Shown here one piece after another: positions 10,354-20,625 of a stretch of 64,000 nt of DNA. The stretch covers positions 217,606 to 281,605 of the forward strand of contig NZ_JAUCZH010000008.1 in the NCBI RefSeq assembly GCF_030373185.1, in the 5' to 3' direction. Source of the DNA: Tabrizicola sp. (GTDB taxonomy: Bacteria > Pseudomonadota > Alphaproteobacteria > Rhodobacterales > Rhodobacteraceae). How positions within the stretch are numbered: position 1 is the stretch's first letter; each line of letters begins with the position of its first letter. The position numbers were made by a program, and so were the translations under genes. A model generated the notes under the pieces. It was not told where the DNA came from. It did no database searches and saw only the letters and a list, made by a program, of their open reading frames with translations.

Positions 10354-10940
10354 AGCGCGCCCTTTGTCGTAGGCAGGGCGTCACCAAGGCGCGGGTCGGT
10401 TTCGACCGCTTCGCGCAGCGCGCGGGCGACGGATTTGAAGGCGGCCTCGGCGATGTGGTGGCTGTTCAGTCCGTGGATCAGATCGACATGCAGCGTGATG
10501 CCGCCATGCGTGGCCAGCGCCTGAAAGAATTCGCGCACGAGTTCAGTGTCGAAATTGCCGATCTTGGGCGCCGGGAAGGGCATGTTCCAGACCAGATAGG
10601 GCCGGGCCGAAAGATCCAGCGCGCAAGAGACCTGCGTGTCATCCATCGCCAGCCGGAAATGCCCGTAGCGACGGATGCCGCGCTTGTCACCCAGCGCTTT
10701 GGCGATGGCCTGACCAAGGGCGATCCCCACATCCTCGACCGTGTGGTGATCGTCGATGTGCAGGTCACCCTTCGCGCGGACGGTCATGTCGATCAGGCTG
10801 TGGCGGGCCAGCTGGTCAAGCATGTGGTCAAAGAAGCCGACGCCGGTCTTGCAGTCATGCGTGCCGGTGCCGTCGAGGGTAACGGCGACCGAAATTTCGG
10901 TCTCGGCGGTCTTGCGGCTTACCTCGGCACGGCGCATCAC
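10350..10940 (-). CDS. hisB: imidazoleglycerol-phosphate dehydratase
   Basis: [40 protein letters not shown]; 4-nt overlap with hisH. Confidence 0.97.
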   Translation of the reverse strand: MMRRAEVSRKTAETEISVAVTLDGTGTHDCKTGVGFFDHMLDQLARHSLIDMTVRAKGDLHIDDHHTVEDVGIALGQAIAKALGDKRGIRRYGHFRLAMDDTQVSCALDLSARPYLVWNMPFPAPKIGNFDTELVREFFQALATHGGITLHVDLIHGLNSHHIAEAAFKSVARALREAVETDPRLGDALPTTKGAL

Positions 10941-10998
10941 GGCTTCTCCCTTGCGATTGCGGCCTTATAGGGCGCGGGGGGCGTCATGGGAAGGCGGA

Positions 10999-12243
10999 TC
11001 AGGGCAATTGCAACCGGCGCGCGGCCAGCCAACTGGCCATGGCCATGGCCCCGGCGGTGGCAAGGCACAGCGGCAGGCCGCCGAACTGGTAGCTGAGGCC
11101 AGACAGAAGCGTGCCGATCAGCCGCCCGGCGGCATTGGCCATGTAGTAAAATCCGACATCGCGGGTGATCCGTTCCGCCGATCCGAAGGCAAGGATCAGG
11201 TAGGAATGGACCGAGGAGTTGACAGCGAAAACAAAGCCGAAGAGCAAAAGCCCGACGACAAGCGTCAGGCTGAGCGCCAGCGAGGGCGCTCCGGCCCAAA
11301 GGGCGGCGGCGGCCAGCAGAAAGGGGATCGGCACGAGAAACCCCGCCCAGCGGATTGCCTTGGCGGCGATGGCGGCCTCGGGCTGACCCTTGCCGCCAAG
11401 CAGGCGCGGGGCCATGGCCTGCACCGCGCCATAGGCGATGATCCACAGCGCCAGAAAGCCGCCGATCAGAAAGAATGCCTCACGCCGGCCTTCGGGAGTG
11501 CCGTCGGACAAGACCATCTGGAAATAGATCGGCACGCCAACCACAAACCAGACATCCCGCGCGCCGAAAAGGAACATCCGGGCCAGCGACAAGCGGTTGA
11601 CGCGCGGGTCTTTCGACCGCCAGCCGCCCCAGGCCTCGTCCGGTTTCATCCGGTCCGGCAGGCCTGCGGGCAGAAACAGGATCACCGCCAGCAAGATCAG
11701 AGCCAGCACCGCCGCCATTCCCCAGACTGCCGTCTGAAACCCGACCAGTGCCAGAAGGGCCGCGCCAAGAAAGAAGCCAAGCCCCTTGACCGCGTTCTTG
11801 GATCCGGTCAGCAGGGCCACCCAGCGGAAAAGGCCACCGCTTTCGGTCGGGGCCAGCAGCTTGACGGCGGATTTCGACGACATCTTGGCCAGATCCTTGG
11901 CCACACCTGACACGCCCTGCACCGCCATCACGAAGGCGACGGATGCCGCCACGCCCCAGCCCGGATCAAGCTGCGCGAGGGCCACAAGGGCCGCGACCTG
12001 AAGCCCAAGCCCGGCGTAAAGGGTGGCTGCAAGGCCAAAGCGCGCGGCCAGCCAGCCTGCCGCAAGGTTGGTCACGATCCCCGCCACCTCATAAAGAAGG
12101 AACAGCCATGCAAGTTGCAGCGGGCTGAAGCCAAGGCTGTTGAAGTGCAAGAGCACCAGCATCCGAAGCGCGCCATCCGTGGCCATGAAGGACCAGTAGG
12201 CCGCCGTCACCGCCGCATAGGCGCGCAAGGGGCTGGCGGTCAT
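10999..12243 (-). CDS. arsJ: MFS transporter, ArsJ-type organoarsenical (1-arseno-3-phosphoglycerate) efflux permease
   Basis: RMLVLLHFNSLGFSPLQLAWLFLLYEVAGIVTN...KDLAKMSSKSAVKLL...FRWVALLTGSKNAVKGLGFFLG...FLFGARDVWFVVGVPIYF; adjacent GAPDH and ArsR/ArsC. Confidence 0.88.
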   Translation of the reverse strand: MTASPLRAYAAVTAAYWSFMATDGALRMLVLLHFNSLGFSPLQLAWLFLLYEVAGIVTNLAAGWLAARFGLAATLYAGLGLQVAALVALAQLDPGWGVAASVAFVMAVQGVSGVAKDLAKMSSKSAVKLLAPTESGGLFRWVALLTGSKNAVKGLGFFLGAALLALVGFQTAVWGMAAVLALILLAVILFLPAGLPDRMKPDEAWGGWRSKDPRVNRLSLARMFLFGARDVWFVVGVPIYFQMVLSDGTPEGRREAFFLIGGFLALWIIAYGAVQAMAPRLLGGKGQPEAAIAAKAIRWAGFLVPIPFLLAAAALWAGAPSLALSLTLVVGLLLFGFVFAVNSSVHSYLILAFGSAERITRDVGFYYMANAAGRLIGTLLSGLSYQFGGLPLCLATAGAMAMASWLAARRLQLP

Positions 12244-12316
12244 GTCCGGGGCCACCCCCGGGAGGGTACACCCCTCCCGAACCCACCCGGGATATCTGGA
12301 AACAGAAAATACGGCA

Positions 12317-13324
12317 TCAGAACGCGCCAGCCACCATTCGGGCGATGTCGGCCAGACGGCAGGCGTAGCCCCATTCGTTGTCATACCAGGCGTAGACCTT
12401 CACCTGTGTGCCGTTGATGACCATGGTCGATTGCGCGTCGATGATGGCGGACCTTGGATCGTTGGTGAAATCCGATGACACAAGGGCGCGGGTCTCATGG
12501 CCGAGGATGCCTTTGAGTGGCCCTGCGGCAGCGGTCTGGAACAGGTGGTTCACCTCATCGACGGTGGTCGGGCGGTCGACCTCGAACACGCAGTCGGTAA
12601 GCGAGGCGTTCAGGAGCGGCACCCGAACGGCGTGGCCATTCAGGCGGCCTTTGAGTTCCGGGTAGATCAGGGTGATTGCCGTTGCACTGCCGGTGGTGGT
12701 GGGGATCAGGTTCAACAGGGCCGAACGCGCGCGGCGCATGTCCTTGGCAGGGCGATCAACGATGGTCTGGGTGTTGGTCACGTCATGGATTGTTGTGATC
12801 GAGCCGTGGCGGATGCCGATCCCTTCATGGATTACCTTTACCACCGGGGCGAGGCAGTTTGTCGTGCAGCTTGCCGCCGTGACAAGGGATTGCGAGCCGT
12901 CAAAGAGGTGATGGTTGACCCCGTAGACCAGATTGAGCGCGCCGCCGTCCTTGACCGGGGCGCTGACGACAACCTTTTGCACCCCGGCGGCATAGTAAGG
13001 GGCGACTTTGGCGGCGGTCTTGAAAACCCCGGTGCAGTCGATCACCAGATCGACGGCAAGCTCTGCCAGAGGCAGAGCCTCGATCGTCTTTTCATGGGTC
13101 AGGCGGATCGGCTGGCCGTTCAGCACCAGCGCGCCCGGTTGATGGCCGACCGGGGTTTGCCAGCGACCATGGACCGAATCAAACTCCATCAGCAGCGCGT
13201 GCTGTTCGGCGTCACCTGCGGGATCGTTCAGCAAGACGATCTCGCCCCCGGTGCCGCTGTCCACAAGGTTGCGAAGGACGAGTTTGCCGATCCGGCCCAA
13301 TCCGTTCAAGGCGATGCGTGGCAT
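12317..13324 (-). CDS. glyceraldehyde-3-phosphate dehydrogenase, arsenic-operon type
   Basis: [18 protein letters not shown]...[20 protein letters not shown]...[15 protein letters not shown]. Confidence 0.93.
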   Translation of the reverse strand: MPRIALNGLGRIGKLVLRNLVDSGTGGEIVLLNDPAGDAEQHALLMEFDSVHGRWQTPVGHQPGALVLNGQPIRLTHEKTIEALPLAELAVDLVIDCTGVFKTAAKVAPYYAAGVQKVVVSAPVKDGGALNLVYGVNHHLFDGSQSLVTAASCTTNCLAPVVKVIHEGIGIRHGSITTIHDVTNTQTIVDRPAKDMRRARSALLNLIPTTTGSATAITLIYPELKGRLNGHAVRVPLLNASLTDCVFEVDRPTTVDEVNHLFQTAAAGPLKGILGHETRALVSSDFTNDPRSAIIDAQSTMVINGTQVKVYAWYDNEWGYACRLADIARMVAGAF

Positions 13325-13327
13325 GAG

Positions 13328-14173
13328 TCAGGTGTTCCCGTCGGTCAGGGCATCGGTGCCGATGGCATCGACGTGGGCTTGCAGGGACAGCCGCGACAGA
13401 TTGTCGAACGGCAGTTCGACGAAGGCTGCGATCCGGCGACGGAGGGCGGCATAGGTCTGGGCAAAGACCAGCGCGCGTTCGGCCTCGGTGCCGGTGGCCT
13501 TGACCGGGTCGGGCAGGCCCCAATGGCCGGTGATCGGCTGGCCCGGCCAGGGAGGGCATTCTTCGGCGGCGGCGGTGTCGCAGACGGTGAAGACGAAATC
13601 CATCGTGATGGCACCCGGGGTCTGGAACTCTGCCACATGTTTCGACCGCAGGGTCGAGACGTCATGGCCGTTGCGCTGCAAAACCTCGATGGCCATGGGA
13701 TTGAGGGTGCTGCCGGGGCGTGTGCCTGCGGAAAACGCCTGAAACTTGCCCTGCCCAAGGTCACGCAGCAGCGCTTCGGCAAAGATTGATCGGGCCGAAT
13801 TGCCCGAGCAGATGAAAAGCACGTCAAATGCGGTGTCATGCATGGTAAACTCCTGTTGCGGGCGGAGAAGGGGAGGCAGAAGGTCGGGCCGCGCCCGGCC
13901 AAGATCGATTGCGAGGTAGCCGATCAGCGTTTCGGTCGCTTCCAGATCTGCCGCGTAGAACAGCGACCGCCCGTCACGGCGCATTTGCACCAGCCCTGCG
14001 GCGGCAAGTTCTGACAGATGATGCGACAGCGTGTTCTGCTTCAGCCCGAGCGCGGCGGCGATTTCGGTTGGCCGCACACCTTGTGGGGCAAAGCGCATCA
14101 AGAGCCGGAACACCGCAAGCCTGCCGGGGTGTCCCAGAGTGGCGAAGGATTGGGTTGCTTGGGCCAGTTCCAT
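13328..14173 (-). CDS. ArsR-family HTH fused to low-molecular-weight phosphatase-type arsenate reductase
   Basis: N-term FATLGHPGRLAVFRLLMRFAPQGVRPTEIAAALGLKQNTLSHHLSELAAAGLV; C-term FDVLFICSGNSARSIFAEALL...GHDVSTLRSKHVAEF, one uninterrupted ORF. Confidence 0.9.
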   Translation of the reverse strand: MELAQATQSFATLGHPGRLAVFRLLMRFAPQGVRPTEIAAALGLKQNTLSHHLSELAAAGLVQMRRDGRSLFYAADLEATETLIGYLAIDLGRARPDLLPPLLRPQQEFTMHDTAFDVLFICSGNSARSIFAEALLRDLGQGKFQAFSAGTRPGSTLNPMAIEVLQRNGHDVSTLRSKHVAEFQTPGAITMDFVFTVCDTAAAEECPPWPGQPITGHWGLPDPVKATGTEAERALVFAQTYAALRRRIAAFVELPFDNLSRLSLQAHVDAIGTDALTDGNT

Positions 14174-14174
14174 A

Positions 14175-14210
14175 TTTCCAGAAATCAGGAAACAACTGGA
14201 TCTGTCCAGT
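14175..14210 (-). promoter_or_regulatory. candidate ArsR operator region
   Basis: TTTCCAGAAATCAGGAAA (14175-14192) and ACTGGA-TCTG-TCCAGT (14195-14210) just 5' of the ArsR start. Confidence 0.45.
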
Positions 14211-14276
14211 GAACTTTTCATGACAGGCGGCCATGATGACCGATGCCACAGAGCCACGGCGCGCCCGGAAACGACG

Positions 14277-14300
14277 AAGGCCACCCCGAAGGGTGGCCTT
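14277..14300 (-). terminator. hairpin with UUCG tetraloop downstream of tRNA-Gly
   Basis: Minus strand AAGGCCACCC-TTCG-GGGTGGCCTT. Confidence 0.65.
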
Positions 14301-14315
14301 TGCGTTTGTCCCAAC

Positions 14316-14390
14316 TGGAGCGGGCGAGGCGATTCGAACGCCCGACCCTAACCTTGGCAAGGTTATGCTCTACCCCTGAGCTACGCCCGC
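14316..14390 (-). tRNA. tRNA-Gly(GCC), CCA encoded
   Basis: Reverse complement GCGGGCGTAGCTCAGGGGTAGAGCATAACCTTGCCAAGGTTAGGGTCGGGCGTTCGAATCGCCTCGCCCGCTCCA. Confidence 0.96.
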
Positions 14391-14532
14391 ACCGGTTGGA
14401 CGAGGGGTGATTTATTGCGCCGGGCGTTGGGCTGCAAGAGGTAAAGTGCAGAGGGAGCGATTTTTCCTGCGCGTGGCGGTTCCGGCTCGGTGCGAAAGCC
14501 CGGGCGGGCCATGCGGCCCGACCGATCTTGCG

Positions 14533-17500
14533 TCATTCAAGTTCGACCAGCAGATCCTTGGCGTCGATCTGCGCTCCGGGCTGGACGTGGATAGCCTTCA
14601 CCACGGCCTCGCGGTCAGCATGAAGGCCGGTTTCCATCTTCATCGCCTCGATGGTCAGCAGAAGATCACCTGCCCGCACCTTCTGGCCCGGGGTCACGGC
14701 CAGCGAGGCGATGGACCCTGGCATCGGCGCGCCGACATGAGCGGGGTTGCCCTCTTGCGCCTTGGGCCGGGCCGCCGTCTTGGCTTTCACCGCACGGTTC
14801 GGCACGCGGATGACGCGGGGCTGGCCGTTCAGTTCGAAGAAGACCTTGACCTCACCTTCGTCGGTTGTCTCGCCCACGGCTTGCAGGCGGATTTCAAGCG
14901 TCTTGCCCGGGTCGATTTCAGCGGTGATCTCGTCTCCGGGGTTCATGCCGTAGAAGAAGGTCAGCGTGGGCAGCACCCGGACCGGGCCATAAAGCCGGTG
15001 GCGGGCGCGGTAATCCATGAAGACCTTGGGATACATCAGGTAGCCGTTCAGGTCTTCGTCATCCACCGTCTCGCCTTCGGCTTCTTCGGCCCCAAGGCGC
15101 AGCTCTTCGGCCAGTTTCGTGCGGGTGGCTTCAAGATCGACTGGCGGCATCGAGGCGCCGGGGCGGCCGGTCAGCGGGGCTTCGCCCTTGAGAACCTTCT
15201 TGAGGATGCCCGAAGGCCAGCCGCCCGGCGGTTGACCAAGGTTGCCTTTCAGCATGTCGGCCACGGATTCAGGAAAGGCAACCTCAATGCCGGGGTCTTC
15301 CACCTGCGCCCGGGTCAGGCCCTGCGCCACCATCATCAGCGCCATGTCGCCCACGACCTTCGAGGATGGCGTGACCTTCACGATATCGCCGAACATCTGG
15401 TTGGCGTCGGAATAGGCCTGCGCCACTTCGTGCCAGCGGTCCTCCAGCCCCAGACTGCGGGCCTGGGCCTTGAGGTTGGTGAACTGGCCACCCGGCATTT
15501 CGTGCAGGTAGACTTCGGACGCGGGGGCCGGGATTCCGGATTCAAAGGCCGCATACTGACCGCGCACCTGTTCCCAATAGTTGGAAATCTGCCGGATCGC
15601 GCCGATATCCAGCCCGGTGTCGCGTTCGGTATTTTTCAAGGCCTCGACGATCGACCCCAGGCAGGGCTGCGAGGTGCCGCCTGAAAACGCGTCCATCGCG
15701 GCATCGACGGCATCCACTCCGGCATCGCAGGCGGCGAGGATGGTGGCGGCCCCGGCACCCGAGGTGTCGTGGGTGTGGAAGTGGATCGGCAGGCCGACCT
15801 CTTGTTTCAGCGCCTTGATCAGCATCCGCGCGGCGGCGGGTTTCAGAAGGCCGGCCATGTCCTTCAAGCCCAGCACATGCGCGCCGGCGGCTTTCAGTTC
15901 CTTGGCCATGGCGACGTAGTATTTCAGGTCATACTTCGGGCGGGCAGGGTCCAGAAGGTCGCCGGTATAGCAGATCGAGCCTTCGCAGACCTTTCCGGCT
16001 TCAACCACCGCGTCCATGGCGACGCGCATGTTCTCGACCCAGTTCAGGCTGTCGAAAACGCGGAACACATCGACGCCGCTGTCGGCTGCCTGCCGGACGA
16101 AGGCCTGCACAACATTGTCGGGATAGTTGGTGTAGCCGACGCCGTTCGACGCCCGCAAAAGCATCTGCGTCATCAGGTTCGGCATGGCAGCGCGCAGGTC
16201 GCGCAGGCGCTGCCATGGACATTCCTGCAAGAAGCGATAGGCCACGTCGAACGTCGCGCCCCCCCAGCATTCCACGCTGAACAGCTGCGGCAGGTTCGCC
16301 GCATAGGTCGGCGCCACGCGGATCATGTCGATCGACCGCATCCGGGTGGCCAGCAAGGACTGGTGCCCGTCGCGCATCGTGGTGTCGGTCAGCAGCACCT
16401 TCGTCTGCGCCTTCATCCAGTCGGCCACCGCCTGCGGTCCCTTCTGTTCCAGAAGGTTGCGCGTTCCCATCGCCGGTTCGGCCTTCAACGCCGGGGGCTT
16501 CGGCGCCTTGGCCTCGGCCGCCGGCTTCGGGCGGCCAGCGGTTTCGGGATGCCCGTTCACCGTGATATCGGCGATATAGGTCAGGATCTTGGTAGCCCGG
16601 TCCTTGCGGCGCTTGAAGTTGAACAGCTCGGGCGTCGTATCGATGAACTTGGTCGTATAGGTGTCGTTCAGGAACGTCGGGTGCTTCAAAAGGTTGATCA
16701 CGAACTCTATGTTCGTCGCCACCCCCCGGATCCGGAACTCGCGCAGCGCCCGGTCCATGCGGTGGATCGCCTTTTCCGGCGTCTGGGCATGGGCGGTGAC
16801 CTTGACCAGAAGCGAGTCGTAGTACCGCGTGATCACCCCGCCCGCATAGGCCGTCCCGCCATCAAGGCGGATGCCATTGCCGGTGGCTGAACGGTAGGCG
16901 GTCAGGCGGCCATAGTCGGGGATGAAGTTGTTCAGCGGGTCTTCGGTCGTGACCCGGCATTGCAGCGCATGGCCGATCAGCGGCACGGCTTCCTGACTGG
17001 GAAGCCCCGTCGCTTCGGACAGGCTCTTGCCTTCTTCGATCAGGATCTGGGCCTGCACGATATCAACCCCGGTCACCTCTTCGGTCACCGTGTGTTCGAC
17101 CTGTACCCGAGGGTTCACTTCGATGAAGTAGAACTGCTGGGTGTCCATATCCATCAGGAATTCGACGGTTCCGGCACATTCATAGGCCACATGGCTGCAA
17201 ATGCGCTTGGCCATCTCGCAGACTTCGGCCCGCTGTTCGGGGGTCAGATAAGGCGCTGGCGCGCGTTCCACGACCTTCTGGTTCCGCCGCTGCACCGTGC
17301 AATCGCGTTCCCACAGGTGCCAGCAGTCGCCCTGCTTGTCGCCAAGGATCTGCACTTCCACATGGCGGGCGCGCAGGATCATCTTTTCCAGATAGCCCTC
17401 GCCATTGCCAAAGGCCGCTTCCGCCTCACGCCGACCTTCGCGGACCTTGGCCTCCAGTTCATCCTCGGACAGGATGGGGCGCATGCCCCGCCCGCCGCCA

Positions 17501-17994
17501 CCCCAGCTTGCCTTCAGCATCAGGGGATAGCCCACTTCGGCGGCCTGCTTCTTGATCAGCGCCATGTCTTCGCCCAGCACCTCGGTCGCGGGGATGACGG
17601 GGACACCGGCTTCCACAGCCACGCGGCGGGCCGATGCCTTGTCACCAAGCGCGCGCATCGTCTCGGCGCGGGGGCCGATGAAGGTGATCCCGGCCTGATC
17701 GCAGGCATCGACGAAATCGGGGTTTTCCGACAAAAGCCCATATCCGGGATGGATCGCATCCGCCCCGGCCATCTTGGCCACACGGATGATTTCGGGGATG
17801 GAAAGATAGGCGCCGACCGGCGACAGCCCTTCGCCGATCCGGTAAGCCTCATCAGCCTTGAAGCGGTGGAGGCCCAGCTTGTCTTCCTCGGCATAGACAG
17901 CGACTGTCTTCTTGCCCATCTCGTTCGCGGCGCGCATGACGCGAATGGCGATCTCGCCCCGGTTGGCGATGAGGATCTTCTTGAACTCGGGCAT
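14533..17994 (-). CDS. pyc: pyruvate carboxylase
   Basis: MPEFKKILIANRGEIAIRVMRAANEMGKKTVAVYAEEDKLGLHR...C-terminal biotinyl motif IEAMKMETGL. Confidence 0.97.
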   Translation of the reverse strand: MPEFKKILIANRGEIAIRVMRAANEMGKKTVAVYAEEDKLGLHRFKADEAYRIGEGLSPVGAYLSIPEIIRVAKMAGADAIHPGYGLLSENPDFVDACDQAGITFIGPRAETMRALGDKASARRVAVEAGVPVIPATEVLGEDMALIKKQAAEVGYPLMLKASWGGGGRGMRPILSEDELEAKVREGRREAEAAFGNGEGYLEKMILRARHVEVQILGDKQGDCWHLWERDCTVQRRNQKVVERAPAPYLTPEQRAEVCEMAKRICSHVAYECAGTVEFLMDMDTQQFYFIEVNPRVQVEHTVTEEVTGVDIVQAQILIEEGKSLSEATGLPSQEAVPLIGHALQCRVTTEDPLNNFIPDYGRLTAYRSATGNGIRLDGGTAYAGGVITRYYDSLLVKVTAHAQTPEKAIHRMDRALREFRIRGVATNIEFVINLLKHPTFLNDTYTTKFIDTTPELFNFKRRKDRATKILTYIADITVNGHPETAGRPKPAAEAKAPKPPALKAEPAMGTRNLLEQKGPQAVADWMKAQTKVLLTDTTMRDGHQSLLATRMRSIDMIRVAPTYAANLPQLFSVECWGGATFDVAYRFLQECPWQRLRDLRAAMPNLMTQMLLRASNGVGYTNYPDNVVQAFVRQAADSGVDVFRVFDSLNWVENMRVAMDAVVEAGKVCEGSICYTGDLLDPARPKYDLKYYVAMAKELKAAGAHVLGLKDMAGLLKPAAARMLIKALKQEVGLPIHFHTHDTSGAGAATILAACDAGVDAVDAAMDAFSGGTSQPCLGSIVEALKNTERDTGLDIGAIRQISNYWEQVRGQYAAFESGIPAPASEVYLHEMPGGQFTNLKAQARSLGLEDRWHEVAQAYSDANQMFGDIVKVTPSSKVVGDMALMMVAQGLTRAQVEDPGIEVAFPESVADMLKGNLGQPPGGWPSGILKKVLKGEAPLTGRPGASMPPVDLEATRTKLAEELRLGAEEAEGETVDDEDLNGYLMYPKVFMDYRARHRLYGPVRVLPTLTFFYGMNPGDEITAEIDPGKTLEIRLQAVGETTDEGEVKVFFELNGQPRVIRVPNRAVKAKTAARPKAQEGNPAHVGAPMPGSIASLAVTPGQKVRAGDLLLTIEAMKMETGLHADREAVVKAIHVQPGAQIDAKDLLVELE

Positions 17995-18192
17995 TTGCGG
18001 CACTCCCAGCGGCAGAACCCGGACACCTTAGGGGCGCTGCGGTGCAGCGCAAGGGGGATTGCCGCCGTATACTCACAGAAATGCGACAGAGTGACCCCTG
18101 TGGCAATTGGCACAAACGGGCGCGTGTGATGGCCCGAACAATCTGTGAACGCGGGCCTTTCCCCGCGCGATGTTCCATATATACTGAGCGTC

Positions 18193-20574
18193 ATGAATGG
18201 TTGGGATGAAGATGAGGCTTTTGCGGCTGCGGCTGCGGCTGCGCCCCCTGTGCCGCTGTCGCAGCGCGCATTGGCCGGGCGGGCTGCGCCCTATCTGGAC
18301 GATCTGAACCCCGCACAACGGGCCGCGGTCGAGGCGCTGGATGGCCCGGTCCTGATGCTGGCCGGGGCAGGAACGGGCAAGACCAAGGCGCTGACCGCCC
18401 GGATCGTGCATCTGCTGCGCCAGCGGCAGGTGCGCCCGAACGAGATTCTGGCGGTGACCTTCACCAACAAGGCCGCGCGCGAAATGAAACTGCGCGTTGG
18501 CCGGATGCTGGGGGAAGTCGCCGAGGGCATGCCGTGGATGGGAACCTTCCACTCGCTTTCGGTCAAGATCCTGCGCCGTCATGCGGAACTTGTGGGCTTG
18601 AAGCCCAACTTCACCATTCTGGACACAGACGACCAGCTGCGCCTGCTGAAACAACTGATCGCCGCCGCGAATATCGACGAAAAACGCTGGCCTGCGCGGC
18701 TTCTGGCCAGCCTGATCGACGGCTGGAAGAACCGCGCCCTGACGCCCGAGAGGGTGCCATCGTCAGACGCCGGGGCTTATAACAACCGCGGGACGGAGCT
18801 GTATGAGGCCTATCAGGAGCGTCTGAAAACCCTGAACGCCACCGACTTCGGTGATTTGCTGCTGCATTGCGTGACGATCTTTCAAAAGCACGAAGACGTG
18901 CTTCAGCAATACCAGCGCTGGTTCCGCTATATTCTGGTGGATGAATATCAGGACACCAATGTCTGCCAATATCTCTGGCTGCGGCTTCTGGCACAGGCGC
19001 ACAAGAACATCTGCTGCGTGGGCGACGATGACCAGTCGATCTACGGCTGGCGCGGGGCCGAAGTGGGCAACATCCTGCGGTTCGAAAAGGATTTCCCCGG
19101 CGCGACGGTGATCCGGCTGGAACAGAACTACCGGTCCACCGCGCATATCCTTGCCGCCGCGTCAGGCATCATCGAAGCCAACAAGGGCCGTCTGGGCAAG
19201 ACGCTGTGGACAGCGGGTGAACCGGGCGAAAAGGTTCGTCTGATCGGCCATTGGGACGGCGAGGAAGAGGCGCGCTGGATCGGCGAAGAGATCGAGGCGG
19301 TGCAGCGTGGCACCCGTGGCCGCGATCCGGTGGACCTGAACCGTCAGGCGATCCTCGTCCGTGCCAGCCACCAGATGCGGGCGTTCGAGGACCGCTTTCT
19401 GACCATCGGCCTGCCTTACCGCGTCATCGGCGGCCCGCGTTTCTATGAACGGCAGGAAATCCGCGATGCGATGGCCTATTTCCGGCTGGCGGTCAGCCCC
19501 GAGGATGATCTGGCCTTTGAACGCGTGGTGAACCTGCCCAAGCGTGGCCTTGGCGACACGGCGCAGGCCAAGATCAACCAGCTTGCGCGCGGGGCGGGAG
19601 TGTCGCTTCTGGACGGCGCGCGTGAGGCGGTGGCCAAGGCTGTGATCACCGGCAAGGGCGGCGCGCAGTTGCAGGCCTTTGTCGAAGGCGTCGACCGCTG
19701 GCATACCGCCACCCTGCACCCTGAATATGACCATATCCGGCTTGCCGAGACGATCCTTGAGGAATCCGGCTATACCGAGATGTGGCAGAACGACAAGACG
19801 CCCGAAGCGCCCGGACGGCTGGACAACCTCAAGGAACTCGTCAAGGCGCTGGAGCAGTTCGAGAACCTGCAAGGCTTTCTTGAACATGTCAGCCTGATCA
19901 TGGACAACGAAACCGAAGGGGCGGAAGAAAAGGTCACGATCATGACCCTTCACGCCGCCAAGGGCCTGGAATTTCCGGTGGTCTTTCTGCCCGGCTGGGA
20001 AGACGGGTTGTTCCCCAGCCAGCGCAGCATGGACGAAAGCGGGTTGAAGGGGCTGGAGGAGGAACGCCGTCTTGCCTATGTCGGCATCACCCGGGCGGAA
20101 GAACTTTGCACGATCAGCTTCGCCTCCAACCGCCGGGTCTATGGCCAGTGGCAAAGCCAGTTGCCCAGCCGTTTCATCGACGAATTGCCCGCCGACCATG
20201 TCGAGGTGCTGACGGCCCCCGGCCTTTACGGTGGCGGCTATGGTGCCGCAGCTCAGGTCGGCTTTGGCTCGCATCTGGAAGAACGGGTGTCCAAGGCCGA
20301 TGTCTACAATTCCCCCGGCTGGCGGCGGATGCAGGAAAGTCAGGCCAACCGCCCGATGTCCCAACCGCGTGAAGCGCGGCATATGGTGATCGATGCCGAG
20401 GCGATCTCGCCCTATGTCCTTGGCGACCGGGTGTTCCACCAGAAGTTCGGCTATGGCGAGATCATGGGGATCGAAGGCGACAAGCTGGATATCGAATTTG
20501 ACCATGCAGGGACGAAAAAGGTCGTCGCGCGCTGGGTGATTCCGGCCGATCAGGTGGACGACGTGCCGTTCTAG
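18193..20574 (+). CDS. UvrD/PcrA-type ATP-dependent DNA helicase
   Basis: LNPAQRAAVEALDGPVLMLAGAGTGKTKALTARI...VDEYQDTN...GDDDQSIYGWRGA...TLHAAKGLEFPVVF. Confidence 0.95.
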   Translation: MNGWDEDEAFAAAAAAAPPVPLSQRALAGRAAPYLDDLNPAQRAAVEALDGPVLMLAGAGTGKTKALTARIVHLLRQRQVRPNEILAVTFTNKAAREMKLRVGRMLGEVAEGMPWMGTFHSLSVKILRRHAELVGLKPNFTILDTDDQLRLLKQLIAAANIDEKRWPARLLASLIDGWKNRALTPERVPSSDAGAYNNRGTELYEAYQERLKTLNATDFGDLLLHCVTIFQKHEDVLQQYQRWFRYILVDEYQDTNVCQYLWLRLLAQAHKNICCVGDDDQSIYGWRGAEVGNILRFEKDFPGATVIRLEQNYRSTAHILAAASGIIEANKGRLGKTLWTAGEPGEKVRLIGHWDGEEEARWIGEEIEAVQRGTRGRDPVDLNRQAILVRASHQMRAFEDRFLTIGLPYRVIGGPRFYERQEIRDAMAYFRLAVSPEDDLAFERVVNLPKRGLGDTAQAKINQLARGAGVSLLDGAREAVAKAVITGKGGAQLQAFVEGVDRWHTATLHPEYDHIRLAETILEESGYTEMWQNDKTPEAPGRLDNLKELVKALEQFENLQGFLEHVSLIMDNETEGAEEKVTIMTLHAAKGLEFPVVFLPGWEDGLFPSQRSMDESGLKGLEEERRLAYVGITRAEELCTISFASNRRVYGQWQSQLPSRFIDELPADHVEVLTAPGLYGGGYGAAAQVGFGSHLEERVSKADVYNSPGWRRMQESQANRPMSQPREARHMVIDAEAISPYVLGDRVFHQKFGYGEIMGIEGDKLDIEFDHAGTKKVVARWVIPADQVDDVPF

Positions 20575-20625
20575 GTGCAGATCCCCGTCGCATGGATTAG
20601 GCACTCCTTTCGACAGGGCCTGTGG

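Noticed and set aside
14407-18129. Long plus-strand ORFs opposite pyruvate carboxylase (425, 373, 389 aa)
   Set aside because: Antisense shadows of high-GC coding sequence; no recognisable domains and the opposite strand has a full-length family match.
19162-20604. 480-aa minus ORF opposite the UvrD helicase
   Set aside because: Shadow ORF, His/Arg/Gly-rich composition, no domain.
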